Source: Diphasiastrum complanatum | Taxonomy: Eukaryota > Streptophyta > Lycopodiopsida > Lycopodiales > Lycopodiaceae | Assembly (NCBI GenBank): GCA_029204225.1 | Contig: CM055109.1 | Location: 2,869,638-2,933,637 of the forward strand | DNA length: 64,000 nt | Reading direction: 5' to 3' | Shown: positions 23,069 to 35,401 of the stretch, piece after piece | Layout of the letters: every line of letters starts with the position of its first letter | How positions within the stretch are numbered: position 1 is the first letter of the stretch | Notes under the pieces: generated by a model | Told to the model about the DNA's origin: nothing | Seen by the model: only the letters and a program-made list of their open reading frames with translations | The model's database searches: none | Translations under genes and position numbers: made by a program

Positions 23069-24731
23069 TTAGATCAACAAATAAGTTGTTTGATGAATTA
23101 TAGGATATTGATGATTTAAGTGATATGTCCTAGGGATTGGGACTTTTCTAATTCGAACTTGCTTAAAAGCTTCTCTAATTAGTTTAAATATTGTTGCATA
23201 TGCTTTCCTGCTAATATCTGCAAAATCACAAGCACCCTGAACTATAGTCTTATCTAAAAAAATTTGAATGTCCACCATCAAAGACTCTATTATTTTATAC
23301 TTTACATTTGAATTTCTATTGTTCATCATGATACACTCAGTGGATTTGCTTGCCAATATTGAGCCCAACGAGATTCCTACTGAAGCATTGTCCTTAATAT
23401 TTCGAGAAGCTACTAATGCAGATATGCAAAAAAACAGATAGTTAGTAGAATATCACCATAGTTGAAATTAAATCCAAATGTCATTGATCAAGTTACAAAA
23501 ATCATAATATACTTACTTGAATGCACAAATCCTTCTATTTAGATAACCTCCTTTTGAAAGCGTTTGAATATCCTTGCAACTTTACCGCTTTTGCTTCTTA
23601 CTTCCAGCCTTCTTCTTAGCCAATTCCACAGTGATTGTAAGTTTTTAAATCTAATAGATTGTAAGATTGATTGCATTTGCTCTAGTTCTGATTGTATTTG
23701 CTCTAGGTCTGATTTGATATTGATTGTTATCTTTTGTTATGATTCATTATTATTTTTAAGTTGTTCATTTTTCTCTAACATCTTTTGGAGAAGACAATCT
23801 CTATTCTGACAATAAGAGGATATATGTATTAACTCACCTTCCAAAATGTAAATTTTATACATATAAAGTTGTTTTCCATGGTTCTACAATCTCTCACAAT
23901 ATCCTAGTAATTTAGTATGCCCATTGCATATCCATGTAACTAAATGAGTTATTGAGGAGAATGTGGGATGTGTCAAAGTGCTTGGATCTTGTGGATATAA
24001 TGTTCCATCTGTCCACAAATCCAAGTTCTAATTTTCTTCTGCCCTATAATGATAACGATCCTCACAGTAGATATTTAAATTCCTTTGCCTCATCTTCTCT
24101 GCAAAGGTGCCAAATCAATAGGGATATCCACATGTAGATGATACAACGTCATCATCAAAAAAACAATAGAGTAATCAGATGCATCAAAGTACTATGAACA
24201 ATTTTTTTGCAGCAAAACAAAATACTCATCTTTGATTATATTATATACTCTGTATGATCAATCCAATCTCCATGCTTGTCTGCTTGATTCAAATTTGGAG
24301 ATGCCGCTCATTTTTTCATTCTAGTAGGTAGTTCGAGCTCATATTTTCATTAAAATGTGAAGGCGGTGTTTATATTTGGAGATGGCGCCCATATTTTCAT
24401 TCTCGTGGAAGGAATGCATATTCATACATTTTGCTATTTTTCCTGATTCGAATTTGGGGATGGCGGTCATATTCTGGATCTAATGAAAAGATTGCCCTCT
24501 TCATAACCGATGGAGAGAATATTTTTGAGTTTAGAAAAGTTAAACTGTGAACAGTTTACAGTTCTTAACTATGACTATAGACACTATGGTTAGATCATTG
24601 GGAGTTGGGGAGGCCTCGAGAGTGGTGGGGGCAAGCAAATAAACAATATTGTTTTTTGGATTTTGATATTTTTCTATATCCTACATGGCATTCCTTTAAG
24701 GGTCTTTTTGATATTGAGAACTCCTCTAATG
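23069..24731 (-). mobile_element. Unfamiliar mobile gene family, copy C (5' half)
   Basis: Minus-strand left end CATTAGAGGAGTTCTCAATA at 24731 matches copy B in position and partly in sequence. The leader (24731-24156) has three near-repeats of TTGGAGATGSCG...CATATTTTCATTCT. The start at 24155 reads MTLYHLHVDIP, followed in shifting frames by DLW, HPTFSSITHLVTWICNGHTK and LLGYC, then a Gln/Glu-rich helical stretch. Exon 1 ends RRICAFK at the same GTAAGT donor context as copy B. Exon 2 (23368-23069) gives ASKSTECIMMNNRNS, VQGACDFADISRKAYATIFK and KVPIPR, aligning with copy B. Many stops and frameshifts are present. Later exons are absent. Confidence 0.6.
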
Positions 24732-25278
24732 TCTTGAATCTTGTAAGAGCAAGTATGAGATATTTTCTCATAGTGTGAAAAATCTTGTTTCTCATTTTGC
24801 GAGGCGATTTGTAAACTTATCATGAGATTAAGTGAAGCATTCAAAAAGAACACTTACATCCCTAAGTAAGCATGTATTCTCAATAAGATCAAGATAGTTG
24901 TTGACTTGAAGATTAAATCCATCATGGAAAAAGTTCATAGTATGTGGACTAGTCAAGCTAGTTTGCAATCAATCAACACTCTTGTCCATTTTGTGATATT
25001 GATCTTCATGGTCATCATGAGGCATGGAGGCCTCGGATTTATCTCCTTATGGTGAAACTATTTTCATGGAAGTGGAGAGGGAACACAAGGGAATGGTGGA
25101 AAATTGGTGGAATGCTCCTCAAAGGAGTTGGCAATTGATTTCTACCAAAGAAATCCTATCATGGATTTGGTAAGTTTGCTTGGATGGTCTTCACATCACA
25201 TTCATACAAAAGGATCCACTCAACAAGTTTCACAAGTTTCCTATTTGATCTAGTCTCACCAAGCTAGTTTTGAGAAGG

Positions 25279-26376
25279 TGTGTAAAAAATTGGCAAAATC
25301 TAGCTTGAATATCTTACAATTTCTTGTAAGAATGAAAATCTCACACATGTGGAGCATGCTACCCTATGTGGAAAATAGTCATAATCATATTAGATCTATG
25401 TTGAGTTAGGGATACTTCAAATTTTGTGGACATCTATCCACATGTTAGTAGGAGATAGGGCCAATATTGACTTTAGAGGCAAAATGGGCAAGTACACATG
25501 TAAAGTCATGATTAGGCCTAAAGTAGGATTTGATGTGGCTCAAACTAGGTTAAGCTTGTTACATTTGTCATGATGAGGTTGGATGTGTGACACTTCCCTA
25601 TGTGTTGGCATGAGAGCTAGTGACCAATTAAAAAGCTAGAAATCCACCAAATTGGTCCAATCAAGTTTGAGGGCTCATAATTCACTCAACCAATCATATT
25701 TAGAGGAGAAAAAGAAGGGTTCCAATCATGTTTCACTCCCCTTCACCCTAGATTGCTACTTATATGTGACTTAAATCAATTCTATGTAAGTTTTTTGGAG
25801 TTAATGAGATTTTCTATATTTTGAGCTATTTTGGCTTTCTCTCTCTCCTCAAGTTTTTGTTGTTGGATTCTCTCTCTACCCGAGAGCAAGGCTGTTTCAT
25901 ACTCAGTTTTTTCATTACATGTCTCCCACACGTGTGAGTGACCTTTGGAGAGTGCTATATGCATGTTTCATTGTGCTCTTGCCTTAGATTTGTCAAATAG
26001 ATCTTAGAATTCAATCTATGCTTGATCTATTGTGCAATCACACACTTTTGGGCTGTCCCACATGTGTGAAATTCAACATGCTTCTCTATAGCCATTTGCA
26101 ACTCATAAATCTCTTATTGTTTCTTCTGATTTGTTAAATACTTCGACGCTGCACTATTCTATACATCACTTCACACTTCAAAATTGGTTGGCTACAAAAC
26201 CACTGTAGTACTAATGATTTCAAAGTTAGTTGCTAAAAGATTAAACGTGACTTCTGTCATTATTGCTTTGTTCATTATAGGCGTAGTCATGCACTAGGAA
26301 AGAAGACTTATTTCGCTATGCTCGATAGTTCGTCCATAGGCGTCAGATTATCGAATCATCATTCCTTCTTCCAACC
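25279..26376 (+). repeat. Copia LTR, boundaries partly inferred
   Basis: The right end at 26376 is fixed by the primer site that follows. The proposed left end TGTGTAAAAAATTGG (25279) follows purine-rich TTTTGAGAAGG and matches, in opposite orientation, the LTR start at 44354. It contains CACACATGTGG (25342), CACACGTGTG (25927) and CACATGTGTG (26059). The span could hold two different LTRs joined together, since the right part resembles the LTR ending at 20700. From 24732 to 25278 no gene is recognised. Confidence 0.5.
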
Positions 26377-26388
26377 TGGTATCAGAGC
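26377..26388 (+). promoter_or_regulatory. Primer binding site, initiator tRNA-Met
   Basis: TGGTATCAGAGC, an exact match to the standard plant Copia site, about 200 bp upstream of a gag start. Confidence 0.9.
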
Positions 26389-26590
26389 TCTATTATTAGA
26401 CACCCTTCATGGTATCAAAGCGATATCATTAGATACTTTTCATAGTATCAAATTATTATCAGAGCACACTTGCTCTTAATATTCAATTTGTGGTATCAAG
26501 TTTCAATATTAGATAATCGATTTCCAATTGTAGTGTCGTACGGTATCATTCTTAAAGTCATCTACTTATTGAAAACAGACCAAGTTTCAG

Positions 26591-27640
26591 ATGGATTCTC
26601 AAAGTAAAGTCGGTCTCATTGCAGACAAGCTGAATGGATCCAATTACTATTTGTGAAAATTTAAGATGAAGACCTTGCTAATCGCCAACGAGTTGTGGGA
26701 TGTTGTCATAGGTAGCAAAGTGAAGCTTGAAGACGACACAACCAACTCAAAGTGAAAATTGAAGGATGCGCTTATTATTCTCAATATATCAAAAACTTAG
26801 ATTGGCCACATATCTGAAGCTCAAACTTTGAAAGAAGTATGGGACATCCAGAGCTCACTATATGATGTGAGGGATGCGACTTCCAAGTTTCACCTCAAAA
26901 GAAAATTCTTCACACTAAGATGTCGAATGGTGATTCACTTCATAATTACGTTAACCAGTTTAAGAATCTCTTGCAACAGATGGTAGCTATTGGATCGATC
27001 ATCAATGATCAAGATGCAAATATGACATTGCTTTCAAGCTTTCCTTCTACATATGAAAACTGGGTGATGATCATATCGACACACTCAGATTTAACTCTCA
27101 CTAGAGTTATCACTATGTTGTTGCCAGAAGACAATCAAAGAAGTCAAGACACCTCTTAGACTTCATCATCTCATGTTCTATCTGTCAACAAAGGTTCAAA
27201 GCGACAGAAGAGAAAAAGCTCTAAGCAGTCCGCATCAAATCAGAAGAGCAATTATCAAATCCACAGTTAAAGAAGAAGATGTTATGTAAGTATTGCAATT
27301 GCACTAATCACAAGATCCAAGATTGCAGGGTATTAAAAGCAAAGATTGCCAACAAGCAACCAGATCAACAGGTGAATGCAATCGCAATATCATTTTCATC
27401 TCCCGAACTCGACATGGACGAAGGAGCGTTTATGTTCAAAGACCAAATGAGCGATTCAATAATTCTTGGTTTGGATTCTGGAGCTACTCAACCGTATGAC
27501 CAGTCCGATCGTGAACATTTTCACTCCTATACGTCTTAGAGTACAAAGAAATTCGTTCATCTTGACAATGATAGTACACACACTATCAAAGGTGAAGGCA
27601 CTGTAAGACTGATATTCCAACATGATCAATTCAATCTGGA
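26591..27640 (+). pseudogene. Copia gag and protease start, frameshifted
   Basis: Starts at ATG 26591 with GLIADKLNGSNYYLxKFKMK (x = TGA in place of Trp) and runs through AQTLKEVWDIQSSLYDVRDA. A frame change near 26910 leads to NGDSLHNYVNQFKNLLQQMV and LLSSFPSTYENWV, all typical Copia gag. A CCHC zinc knuckle CKYCNCTNHKIQDC lies at 27282-27323. The protease active site region reads LGLDSGATQ at about 27469, followed by DREHFHSYTS. Stops at about 26660, 26800, 27158 and 27540 and at least two frameshifts inactivate it. No integrase or RT follows. Confidence 0.88.
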
Positions 27641-27689
27641 CCCATTCTAATTGGCTAGATTTCATACATTGCATCTAGACTAGAATTTC

Positions 27690-28130
27690 TAGGTTATTTG
27701 ATGAAGTATTAAGAATTTATCATTTAGGGCAAGTTTAGGGCAAGTGGCCAAATGACATTTTAGAAGCTATAAGTAGATGTACCTGCATGGAGAAATAATC
27801 GTCAAAAAAAATTTCTTTGTGGAGAATTCATCTCTTGTGTTTGTATGTCCATCTCTTTCATATTTCTCAAGATATCTTGATTTCTAGCGTGTAGAATGTC
27901 AATTTTGTGATTATCTTGCTTTCAAACGTTTGAAGGAGAGTGGGCTGCTGTTTTTGTTCCGAAAGGGACAGTACCTTAGTATGATTTTATACTTATGATC
28001 AGATTTTAGTGATTTATGCAATTCTAGCATGCTAAATTTGATGATTCTATCTTGCAGTTAAAACTAGATGTGCATCCAAATTTTGTCAAGATTTTGTTGA
28101 TCCATTATGTTTTGGATCTGTATTTTTCAC
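27690..28130 (+). repeat. Probable Copia LTR 3' part
   Basis: Ends ...TATTTTTCACA at about 28130, followed by a decayed primer site TGGTTACAAAGC. It contains GCGTGTAGAATG near 27890, comparable to GTGTGTAGAATGC at 18431 in the LTR at 18022-18802, and lies about 615 bp upstream of a gag start. The left boundary is not visible. Confidence 0.5.
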
Positions 28131-28745
28131 ATGGTTACAAAGCAGGTTTCAGGCCGAAGTTGGTGTTTATGCAAAATCTAGAGGTGGATTTGAGGGCGCC
28201 ATAAATTCTATGTGGATTTGGAGGTGTTTCTAGATCAAATCTTGCATTTTCAAGTATAGAATGTGGATCTTTGTGATCTAAGCATCATTTTAGGTCAAAT
28301 CACTTGGAGGAGGCCGATTTTTGAAACCACTGAGAGACAAAAATTGCTCATAATTGTGGATGCTATATTTTTCTAGGTAATATATCAAGATTCTAACTTT
28401 TGCTTATAGTTTTTTGCTTGATTCGATATTTTCCATTTTTTGAGGTAATCCTAAATTTGATAGGATCTCTTGATTTTAAGTTGTTGGATCTTTTCAAGTG
28501 TGTTACAATCTTAGGTGTTGGCAAAAGTTCATCATATTGTGTTTAGATCTATTCTGATCAAGAAATCAACATTCTATGTGCAAGGATTTGCTAGAAAAGA
28601 GAAAAAGGAGAGGCTAGATTGTTTCCAAATCTTTGTGATTTCTTCCTGAGTTTCATTTGTTGATTTTCAAGAGAGTGCTAAGTGCATTGGAACAGGTTCA
28701 AAGAGAAAATCAGATCATTGCAACATCGCAACCTCAAGTGGCTTC

Positions 28746-29130
28746 ATGTTGGAAGGCAATGATAGGGTTACCTCAACAAATTTTTCAACTTGGAAGGTGA
28801 GGATGGAATCTTTTTTTCAAATGAATGATTTGACAGATATTTTTGTAGATGTGGAGGAGAGACCTTCGGCACCTCTTATGAAGTGTAAAAGTAGGTATGT
28901 GAGACAAGCTAACAAGCATATTCAAAATGGTAAAAGATTAAATAATGTTGTGTTATAAGGTCCAAACTGATTATAAAAATAATATAAGTGGCTAACAAGC
29001 ATATTCAAAATGGTAATTTAAATAATGTTGTGTTATAAGGTCCAAACTGATTATAAAAATAATATAAGTGGCAAGGAGAAGGTTGTACCACTTTTGCCTT
29101 GTGTTCCCAAGTCACACAAATGATAATTTC
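28746..29130 (+). pseudogene. Copia gag N-terminal fragment
   Basis: ATG 28746 reads MLEGNDRVTSTNFSTWKVRM, then ESFFQMNDLTDIFVDVEERP, the start of a gag related to those at 19595 and 57366. After about 28905 the frame is disrupted by an 83 bp tandem duplication, and the remainder (VVPLLPCVPKSHK near 29090) is short. Only the first quarter of gag remains. Confidence 0.78.
28908..29070. repeat. 83 bp tandem duplication
   Basis: Units 28908-28990 (83 bp) and 28991-29070 (80 bp) are identical apart from a few bases around AAAAGATTAAATAA/AATTTAAATAA. The near identity points to a fairly recent local duplication. Confidence 0.93.
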
Positions 29131-29770
29131 TTCTTGTTTTCGAAGGTGGAAAAGAGAAGCTGATAAGCATCATGGAAGAAATGGGACTCACCATCATATT
29201 TAGCGAAGGAGAGTAACAAAGCTCATCAATTCATCCCAGGTGTGTATAGTCTTCAGCAATCTTACTATAGTGTTTTCATAGCAGGATATCTATATAGAAT
29301 CAATACATCTGGGATTTCAAAGTCAACATCTTATGTGCAGTAACAGGATTGGAACACTACAGGCACAGCAGCTGCAGCTTAAACTTCCTGCTTACAAAGC
29401 CATTTTAAACAGCACGTGTTCCATCACCATGATAATATCAGTAGATCATCTAGAAGGTATCCAGCTGAATTTATAATTACTTATTGCTGATCCTTTAGAA
29501 AGGCCCTAAAGCAAAGCTCATGCTCAGAAATCACTGGTTAAGTCTTTATCCTTTTCTTAAAGGGATCAAATATCAGTCATGGTAGGCATTGTTATATCCA
29601 ACATGATCTTTTCGGAAGATATCGAAAACTTCCTTGCTACTATTCAACATTCGTATGGCTGGACATGGAAAGCTTGTCTAGTTCCAATAGCCCAAGCTTG
29701 GCTCACCTAAACTTTTAAGTATATTCATATTGTTAAAGCTGGAATTTCTCCTCGCCAACAAAGCTTCATT

Positions 29771-31955
29771 TTACCCAGCAGCGGTGCTGGCGGCCATGGC
29801 TCGACTTCGTTGGCCGCTAGAGTGCACAGATTGAGCTGTTCTCATCTTCAAAGTTGTCAGGAAGCATTTTTCTTTTCGTTCATCGATCAGTATTTGCTGA
29901 TGGCGGCATTCCTCGCTGCAGAAGGCCTTGTCACCTCTGTGAAAGCAGAGGTGAGGTTAGACTTAGCTATGAACCGTGAGCAGCAACAGACAGCAAGACA
30001 AATCCTAGCTAGCCGAAAGTCTTTTTTTATCCTATTCATGAAAGAAAGCCACACAACATAGATCATTGGCAAGCTCTGGTAACAAAGCTTATGATGTAGA
30101 GGGATGAGCATGTGTGCGGATAATTTAAAACAAGGTTCATGAGTTAAGTAAGACGCATATAAGAATGCATTCATGACTAAATAGATGGGCTACTAGATTC
30201 TGTATTCATGAGCTGCAGAATTTTTCACTTGCAAAATTTTCCATCTTCAAAAATCCAAGTTAACCTTGACAAAAGTAACATATGATGATAACTGGAAGTA
30301 TTGTTTGCTGGATCCAACAATAGAAATCCTTACTCTATACATGATGCAGCAATGCTGGAAATGGCCCAAAAATTCTCCTTGAAGAGACAAACAAATACAG
30401 AGGAACAGCAAAACCAAGGGGGATGAAACGGCATCTTTATTTGATCCATTGGATGAGGATGTTCTAATGGAATTAATCTAGACCTGAACTCGAATCTGAA
30501 GTCCCCCTCGGAGAGCGGAAAGGACCCCCCCTTACAGCTTTGTGCTCCATTATAGCTATGCTTAAATATCCGGTTGGAACTTGATGTACAAAATAAATAA
30601 TATACCAGTGCAATTAGCTACTTATTGCTATATAAAGAGGAAGCCATCCTTATTCAGGAAGAAAAAACGGTACTTCAGCATATTTGACCAAAATGGGCTC
30701 AGAAATCTCACAGTGCAGTACATGATTAAGTACTGTGTTGGAATAAATGACAGTAAATTTCTGGTAGCATCATTACGTACAATGCTTTCATCCTTATTAG
30801 GACTAGTGATGGAAGAGCTCAAGGCTCCAAACATAAGCTCAGATTTAGGCCTGTTGTTTTGTGAATTGAGTATCTCTCATTCGTGGATTGATTAACAACT
30901 CTTATTCAACTCAACCAACTAGGTCCCTGCCTTTCTGAACTAACTAACAACTCTTATCCGTGGAGTAAAAACTTTTATTTAACTCAACCAACAGCAGTAA
31001 TTACTTAATCCAACCATGGAGTAGCAACTCTTATCGAACTCAACCAACAACGGTAACTGCTTATCCAACTCAACCAACAGTGGGAACGATGTTGGGATTG
31101 GGGATCATATGCCTTTGTGGCTTCAGGAACAACTGAAAAGCTCTACCATAAGAGTGCACTGTCCCTGATGAAAATAATGGCACTAGCTAACCCCTTAGTA
31201 ACCAAACTGGATAAGTGCCAAACTTGGCTTGGCCATCAGCAGATGTACAGAGTATATATTGTTGACATTGACGCTAGTGCAAATTGATGTCTTTGTAAAA
31301 AAAATACTGAGACTATGGTAGAAACCAACCTGTACATGTAAATATCACGTCCATGGCTTAATTTACGCCTACAGAAGCAGCAGACTTCCAAAAAGTGCAT
31401 TCCTGGTGAAACAATGGAGCTTGCAACTTTCACAGAGCTTGCTGAGGCTCTCCTGTGGCTACAGCGAGGCTTCTGTATCTCCGTGTGCTGATGATGCTGC
31501 TGTTTATTATGAGCATGAGGATTGGCCAAAGGTAGCAACCTGTTTTGGTTAACCGGTTTGTGTGTTAACACAGCAGGAGGGGCTCGATCTCTACTATCCT
31601 TCACGCTATTGTTCATATGTGCATCTGTGGCGTGCAACGCAGCCACTATGCCGAGTCCCACTGCCCCGGCCTCTCTGCTCTGCCATGGTCGGGGTCCAGA
31701 GTGATTGAGGTCAATGGAAAAGGGAAGAACAGGTGCAGCTTTGTAGCATGATCCATTTTCTGTCTGCGAAACGACTGACTGAGCTTTCCCGGCTTCATAG
31801 CTGTGTGATACAGCCCCTTGGCGGTGCGTGCAGCATGTTGGGACTTCCTCAGAGGGCGTCTTCTTGTCTGTGGGAAGCTCAGGCGTGGTAGATCCAGGCC
31901 CCATCATGGAGACGCTCACTGTCCTACGCATCTGGCGCGGCCTTTTTCCCAGCAT
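29771..31955 (-). CDS. FCS-like zinc finger (FLZ/DUF581) protein, two exons
   Basis: Exon 1 is 31955-31330 and exon 2 is 29936-29771 (TAA), together 792 nt or 263 aa. The intron (29937-31329, 1,393 bp) has donor ACAG|GTTGGT and acceptor TTTCACAG|AGG in phase 2. The start [18 protein letters not shown] matches the usual FLZ N-terminus; the frame is open upstream to 32045 but lacks that resemblance. The middle is low complexity with an IDLNHS segment and a His/Gln stretch (HNKQQHHQH). The FLZ domain (about residues 185-225) spans the intron: [20 protein letters not shown], then [15 protein letters not shown]. It has the C-x2-C and FCS-x2-C zinc ligands. The tail is rich in Ala, Ser and Arg. FLZ proteins act as adaptors for the SnRK1 energy-sensing kinase; that role is family knowledge. 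This is the only complete host gene seen. Intron position within the domain is typical of the family. Confidence 0.92.
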
Positions 31956-32588
31956 CTTCTCGCTTTCAGCAGGAAAACGTAGCAAGCTTCTCAGCAGCAC
32001 ATGCGTAAGTAGCCTCAGCAACAACCAACTATTTTTCTGTCTCACACTACATTTACATGTTCCAGTTCTTCAGATCTAGCAGCGCTCTGCTCCATCTTAC
32101 ATTACACTTGTGTGCTCAACTTCCTCAGGTCTGGTAGCCCTCTGATCCAAAAGCTAGAACAGTAATAGCATTGTAGATGTTTACCTTACGCGCAGATCCT
32201 TGTAGATCTACAGCCTGTTCATCTCGCATTTCACTAAAGTGTTCTAGTTTCCTCCGATTTAGTGGCACTCTGACCCAAAAGCTTTAATAGCAATGTTGTT
32301 TATTGTACATATCGATCTTAAGCTGAAAAGTTCAGATCCTTGTAGATCTACAGACTACCCATCGCAGTCCTTTCGTTACTTGAGCAAAAAAAAAAAAAAC
32401 AAAGAAGAAAGTTGATGATAAGCTGACTGCTTTTCTGCTCTGATGAGCAGAGCCTTAGAAACCCATTATTTTTCAGTCTGCTTTATCTCGGAGACACCTG
32501 CACTATCACATGTGGGCCTGCCTTCAGCTGGAGGCTTTCCTCACTCAGAATAAACAGCTCTGCAACCAAAATTCTGAGATGCTTACTG

Positions 32589-32780
32589 CAGCAGGCGCAA
32601 GCGCTGCATCTGAGCAGTACCCTCTGGCATCGTCGAGACACGCGGCTGCGCACAAGCTCGCCATCATCAGCGATGGCGAGGAAGAGCTCGAGGATCGGAT
32701 CAAGAGCGCTCGAGGAGCAGCAAAAGAGAGAGAGAGAGAGCAGCAAAGGAGTCTGGGTCCTGGGACTTTCTATACTCGGA
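32589..32780 (-). promoter_or_regulatory. Candidate promoter and 5' leader of the FLZ gene
   Basis: On the minus strand TATAGAAA (32775-32768) lies about 30 bp before a pyrimidine-rich leader with CTCTCTCTCTCTCT (32738-32725), a common plant 5' leader feature. A possible leader-intron donor CTGCA|GTAAGC is at 32587, but its acceptor was not found. The GC content is higher than in surrounding transposon DNA. Open frames here on both strands are probably chance. Confidence 0.35.
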
Positions 32781-32839
32781 CCGTTGGACGTGAGACCTTC
32801 GGACCCAAGGTCCGGGACGTAACTGCCACCTGTCACTAA

Positions 32840-33670
32840 TCTAGAGCTAGTGATATATATTAATAATAATTCTTCAGAAATTGGCCATATATCTGCATAC
32901 GTGGTCCCCTTGGACCCTAAAATTAGTTTCAAGGAAGGAAATGGAGGTCCGAGGAGCAACACAAATGATATTTGTGGGGCAAAATTTGTTACGGAAAAAT
33001 TTATCTTTTTTTACATGCACCTTCGGCTCAAAAGGTGAGTGGAAAAAAATTTTACAACACAAAAAAAGAAAAGAAAACATATAAACAATTTTCACACCGA
33101 GAAAAGACACCTTCCTTGGGTGTTTTGCCTGGGGAAGGACATCCACCTAAGGGCAGGCCCGCCCCAGTGTTCCAGATACCTCCTTCAGGTTTCCCTCCAA
33201 TTTCCTGCATTTTTTTCGAAGTTATTGGTTTTTGAAATTTTTTGTTTTCGAAATCCTGCATCTCATATTTTTTGTCGGCAAAACATTAAATATTAACATT
33301 AAAAATTTATTTTATGACTCAATAAACCTACGTAACCCAACTTTTAAAAGGATCTACCTAGTTTACTAAACAAAAATTTCCTCCATGTAAAATTGACCAA
33401 CCTAAAATTTACTACATTTTAAAAAGGTTGTCAGTTTTTTTAAAGTCAACTTCTTGTGAATTTTTTAATGAATCAGTTTTCAACAAAAGATGTCAATTCC
33501 ATTCTGATTGGTTTTTGTTTTTATGCTTGAATTGCAATCATCCCCATTTTAACTATTTGGAATATATCATGGAGCTCAAATGGCAAAGATTATTGTAATA
33601 CTTAAAATCACCTTGATCTTTTTGGTGACAAAGATAGTTAATCTCAACTGGCAAAGCTTATTGTATATAT
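32840..33670. other. No supported gene
   Basis: Holds A-rich runs and a short GC-rich patch (33108-33200, CTTGGGTGTTTTGCCTGGGG and GGGCAGGCCCGCCCC). Overlapping short frames on both strands are not convincing. Confidence 0.45.
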
Positions 33671-33677
33671 ATGTGTG

Positions 33678-33684
<7 letters not shown>

Positions 33685-33770
<86 letters not shown>
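33685..33770. repeat. Compound (TA)n(GA)n microsatellite
   Basis: (TA)n from about 33685 to 33721 continues directly as (GA)n to about 33770, then a G-rich GGCGGGGGGG. Confidence 0.97.
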
Positions 33771-33772
<2 letters not shown>

Positions 33773-33955
33773 CGGGGGGGTTTGCTAAATGTGAAATTTT
33801 CTTGCTATAGTAGTCTCACATAAGAGGGAGTCAAGCAGGAGAGATGTCAATAATCTTATTCCAAAGGTTGGCATCACTTCAACATCATCACTTTTCTCAC
33901 AAGGTAGGGCTTACCCCCTAAGTGGCATCGTATGTGATCACACTAATGCCAATAT

Positions 33956-34476
33956 GTGATGAGTCCACTTGTCACCTTGTATATTAAGTTATTTTGGAGA
34001 TCTTACGGTTCTCATGTCAAATGGATTCACTATCAAATTATACAAATCTTTTCAGCCAAATTTACCAAGACTCATTTGTGTCTCATCTTTTTCACCTTCT
34101 CTCTTTTAGACATGTACATCATTTCGATGATCGAAACTTTTCATATCACTCTCCACCTTTTCTACACAACTTTACCTCATACTTGCCAACTCGTCCCTTC
34201 ATCATGTACTTCATCAACGACCAAATGGAACTTTGGCAATTCATAGAGAACCTAGAAAACCATATTCAAAATCAAAAGAAAGTTATTTTTGTTAAGAAAA
34301 TAGTACCTATTGATTTGCTTATTCCCATTCCCACACGCACTCTCACAAAAGGTGCAGTCCTTTCACGTCATTCTCCACTTGCCTCTATGTTGTACATGAG
34401 CAGGAGAAGAATAAGACATGTTCTATCAAAAAAAATTGTTACTCTTGGGGAGAGAGAAAGAAGATTTTTATTTTGA
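33956..34476 (+). other. Overlapping open frames of unknown nature
   Basis: Two overlapping frames (96 and 160 codons) without recognisable domain. Composition is Phe/Ser/His-rich, as expected from T-rich noncoding DNA. I do not consider them genes but note the 160-codon length. Confidence 0.15.
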
Positions 34477-34638
34477 GTGCTAGTAATTTTGGAGAACAGA
34501 ACACTCTCTTCATGGAGATGATCACAAAGGATTCCCAGTGGACTTTGTGAAGAGTAAAGAGTAATTTGAGGGGTATGGTTTTTAGAGTGGGGCCAACGTT
34601 AAACTTTTATGGATCATTGTAAAGGGTGGTGTTGTAAA

Positions 34639-34690
34639 TTATGATTGACGAATCATAAGATTCTAAAGGTTTATGATTGACGAATCATAA
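34639..34690. repeat. Two identical 20 bp hairpins, 12 bp apart
   Basis: TTATGATTGACGAATCATAA occurs at 34639-34658 and 34671-34690. Each is a perfect 8 bp stem with loop GACG. Confidence 0.9.
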
Positions 34691-35401
34691 ATTGATACTT
34701 AGAGATCATTAGAAGATTATATGGGAATATGATGATTCTTAAGATGTTGGGAAATTCTTGATCAATTGGGTGAGTCAAGGATTTAGATCTGTTAGTTGAA
34801 CTCTAAGTTTCTTTACTCCAGTGCATACTTGAGATTGTATGGATCTCACAGGCATTTTCATTAGGTAATTGTTTACTTATGAGGAATTTGCTTACTTTAG
34901 TAGATGGTATTTTACTATAGATTGTAGTCTATAAGTGCTTGTGTACAAAGTTCAGTCTATATCTCCAGATTTATAGGAGACATATAACTCTATTAAGATA
35001 CAGATAGTTGCTGATTTCTCGCAATGGTGCTAGAAGTGGGGCTATTAACTCATTACAGTAATTGTAGTACTCTGGAGTGAGTTATAATTATTTAAGACTT
35101 GATGGATCTCCTAGAGATTTTAAATGACTGAATTGGGGTATTTTAGAATATTTGGATATTCTAATATATTTGTACCAAGAAGCATCATTATCTGCAAGAA
35201 ATTGTGGACAAATTTTAGACTATGATTAAAATGGAATTTATCTAGCTTTCGGATTTGATCTCTGAAATAAAGAAGTTGATTCACCTAGTGGTTCATGTAA
35301 TTAGGATTACATGAAGGTGATGAACTTTTGTTTTGGAGTAGACCAACCCATTTGGAAGATTTATAGTTTAGTGTATCTTTGGGAATTTGAGTTAGTAGTT
35401 C

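Noticed and set aside
29810-30174. Plus 83-codon and minus 95-codon frames
   Set aside because: They are shadow frames of FLZ exon 2 and intron; the spliced FLZ reading explains the conservation.
32483-32962. 159-codon minus frame upstream of the FLZ gene
   Set aside because: Overlaps the probable promoter/leader, has no domain, and opposite-strand frames are equally open.
35024-35045. Possible gypsy primer site TGGTGCTAGAAGTGGGG
   Set aside because: No LTR end match or second LTR supports it; left as a note only.
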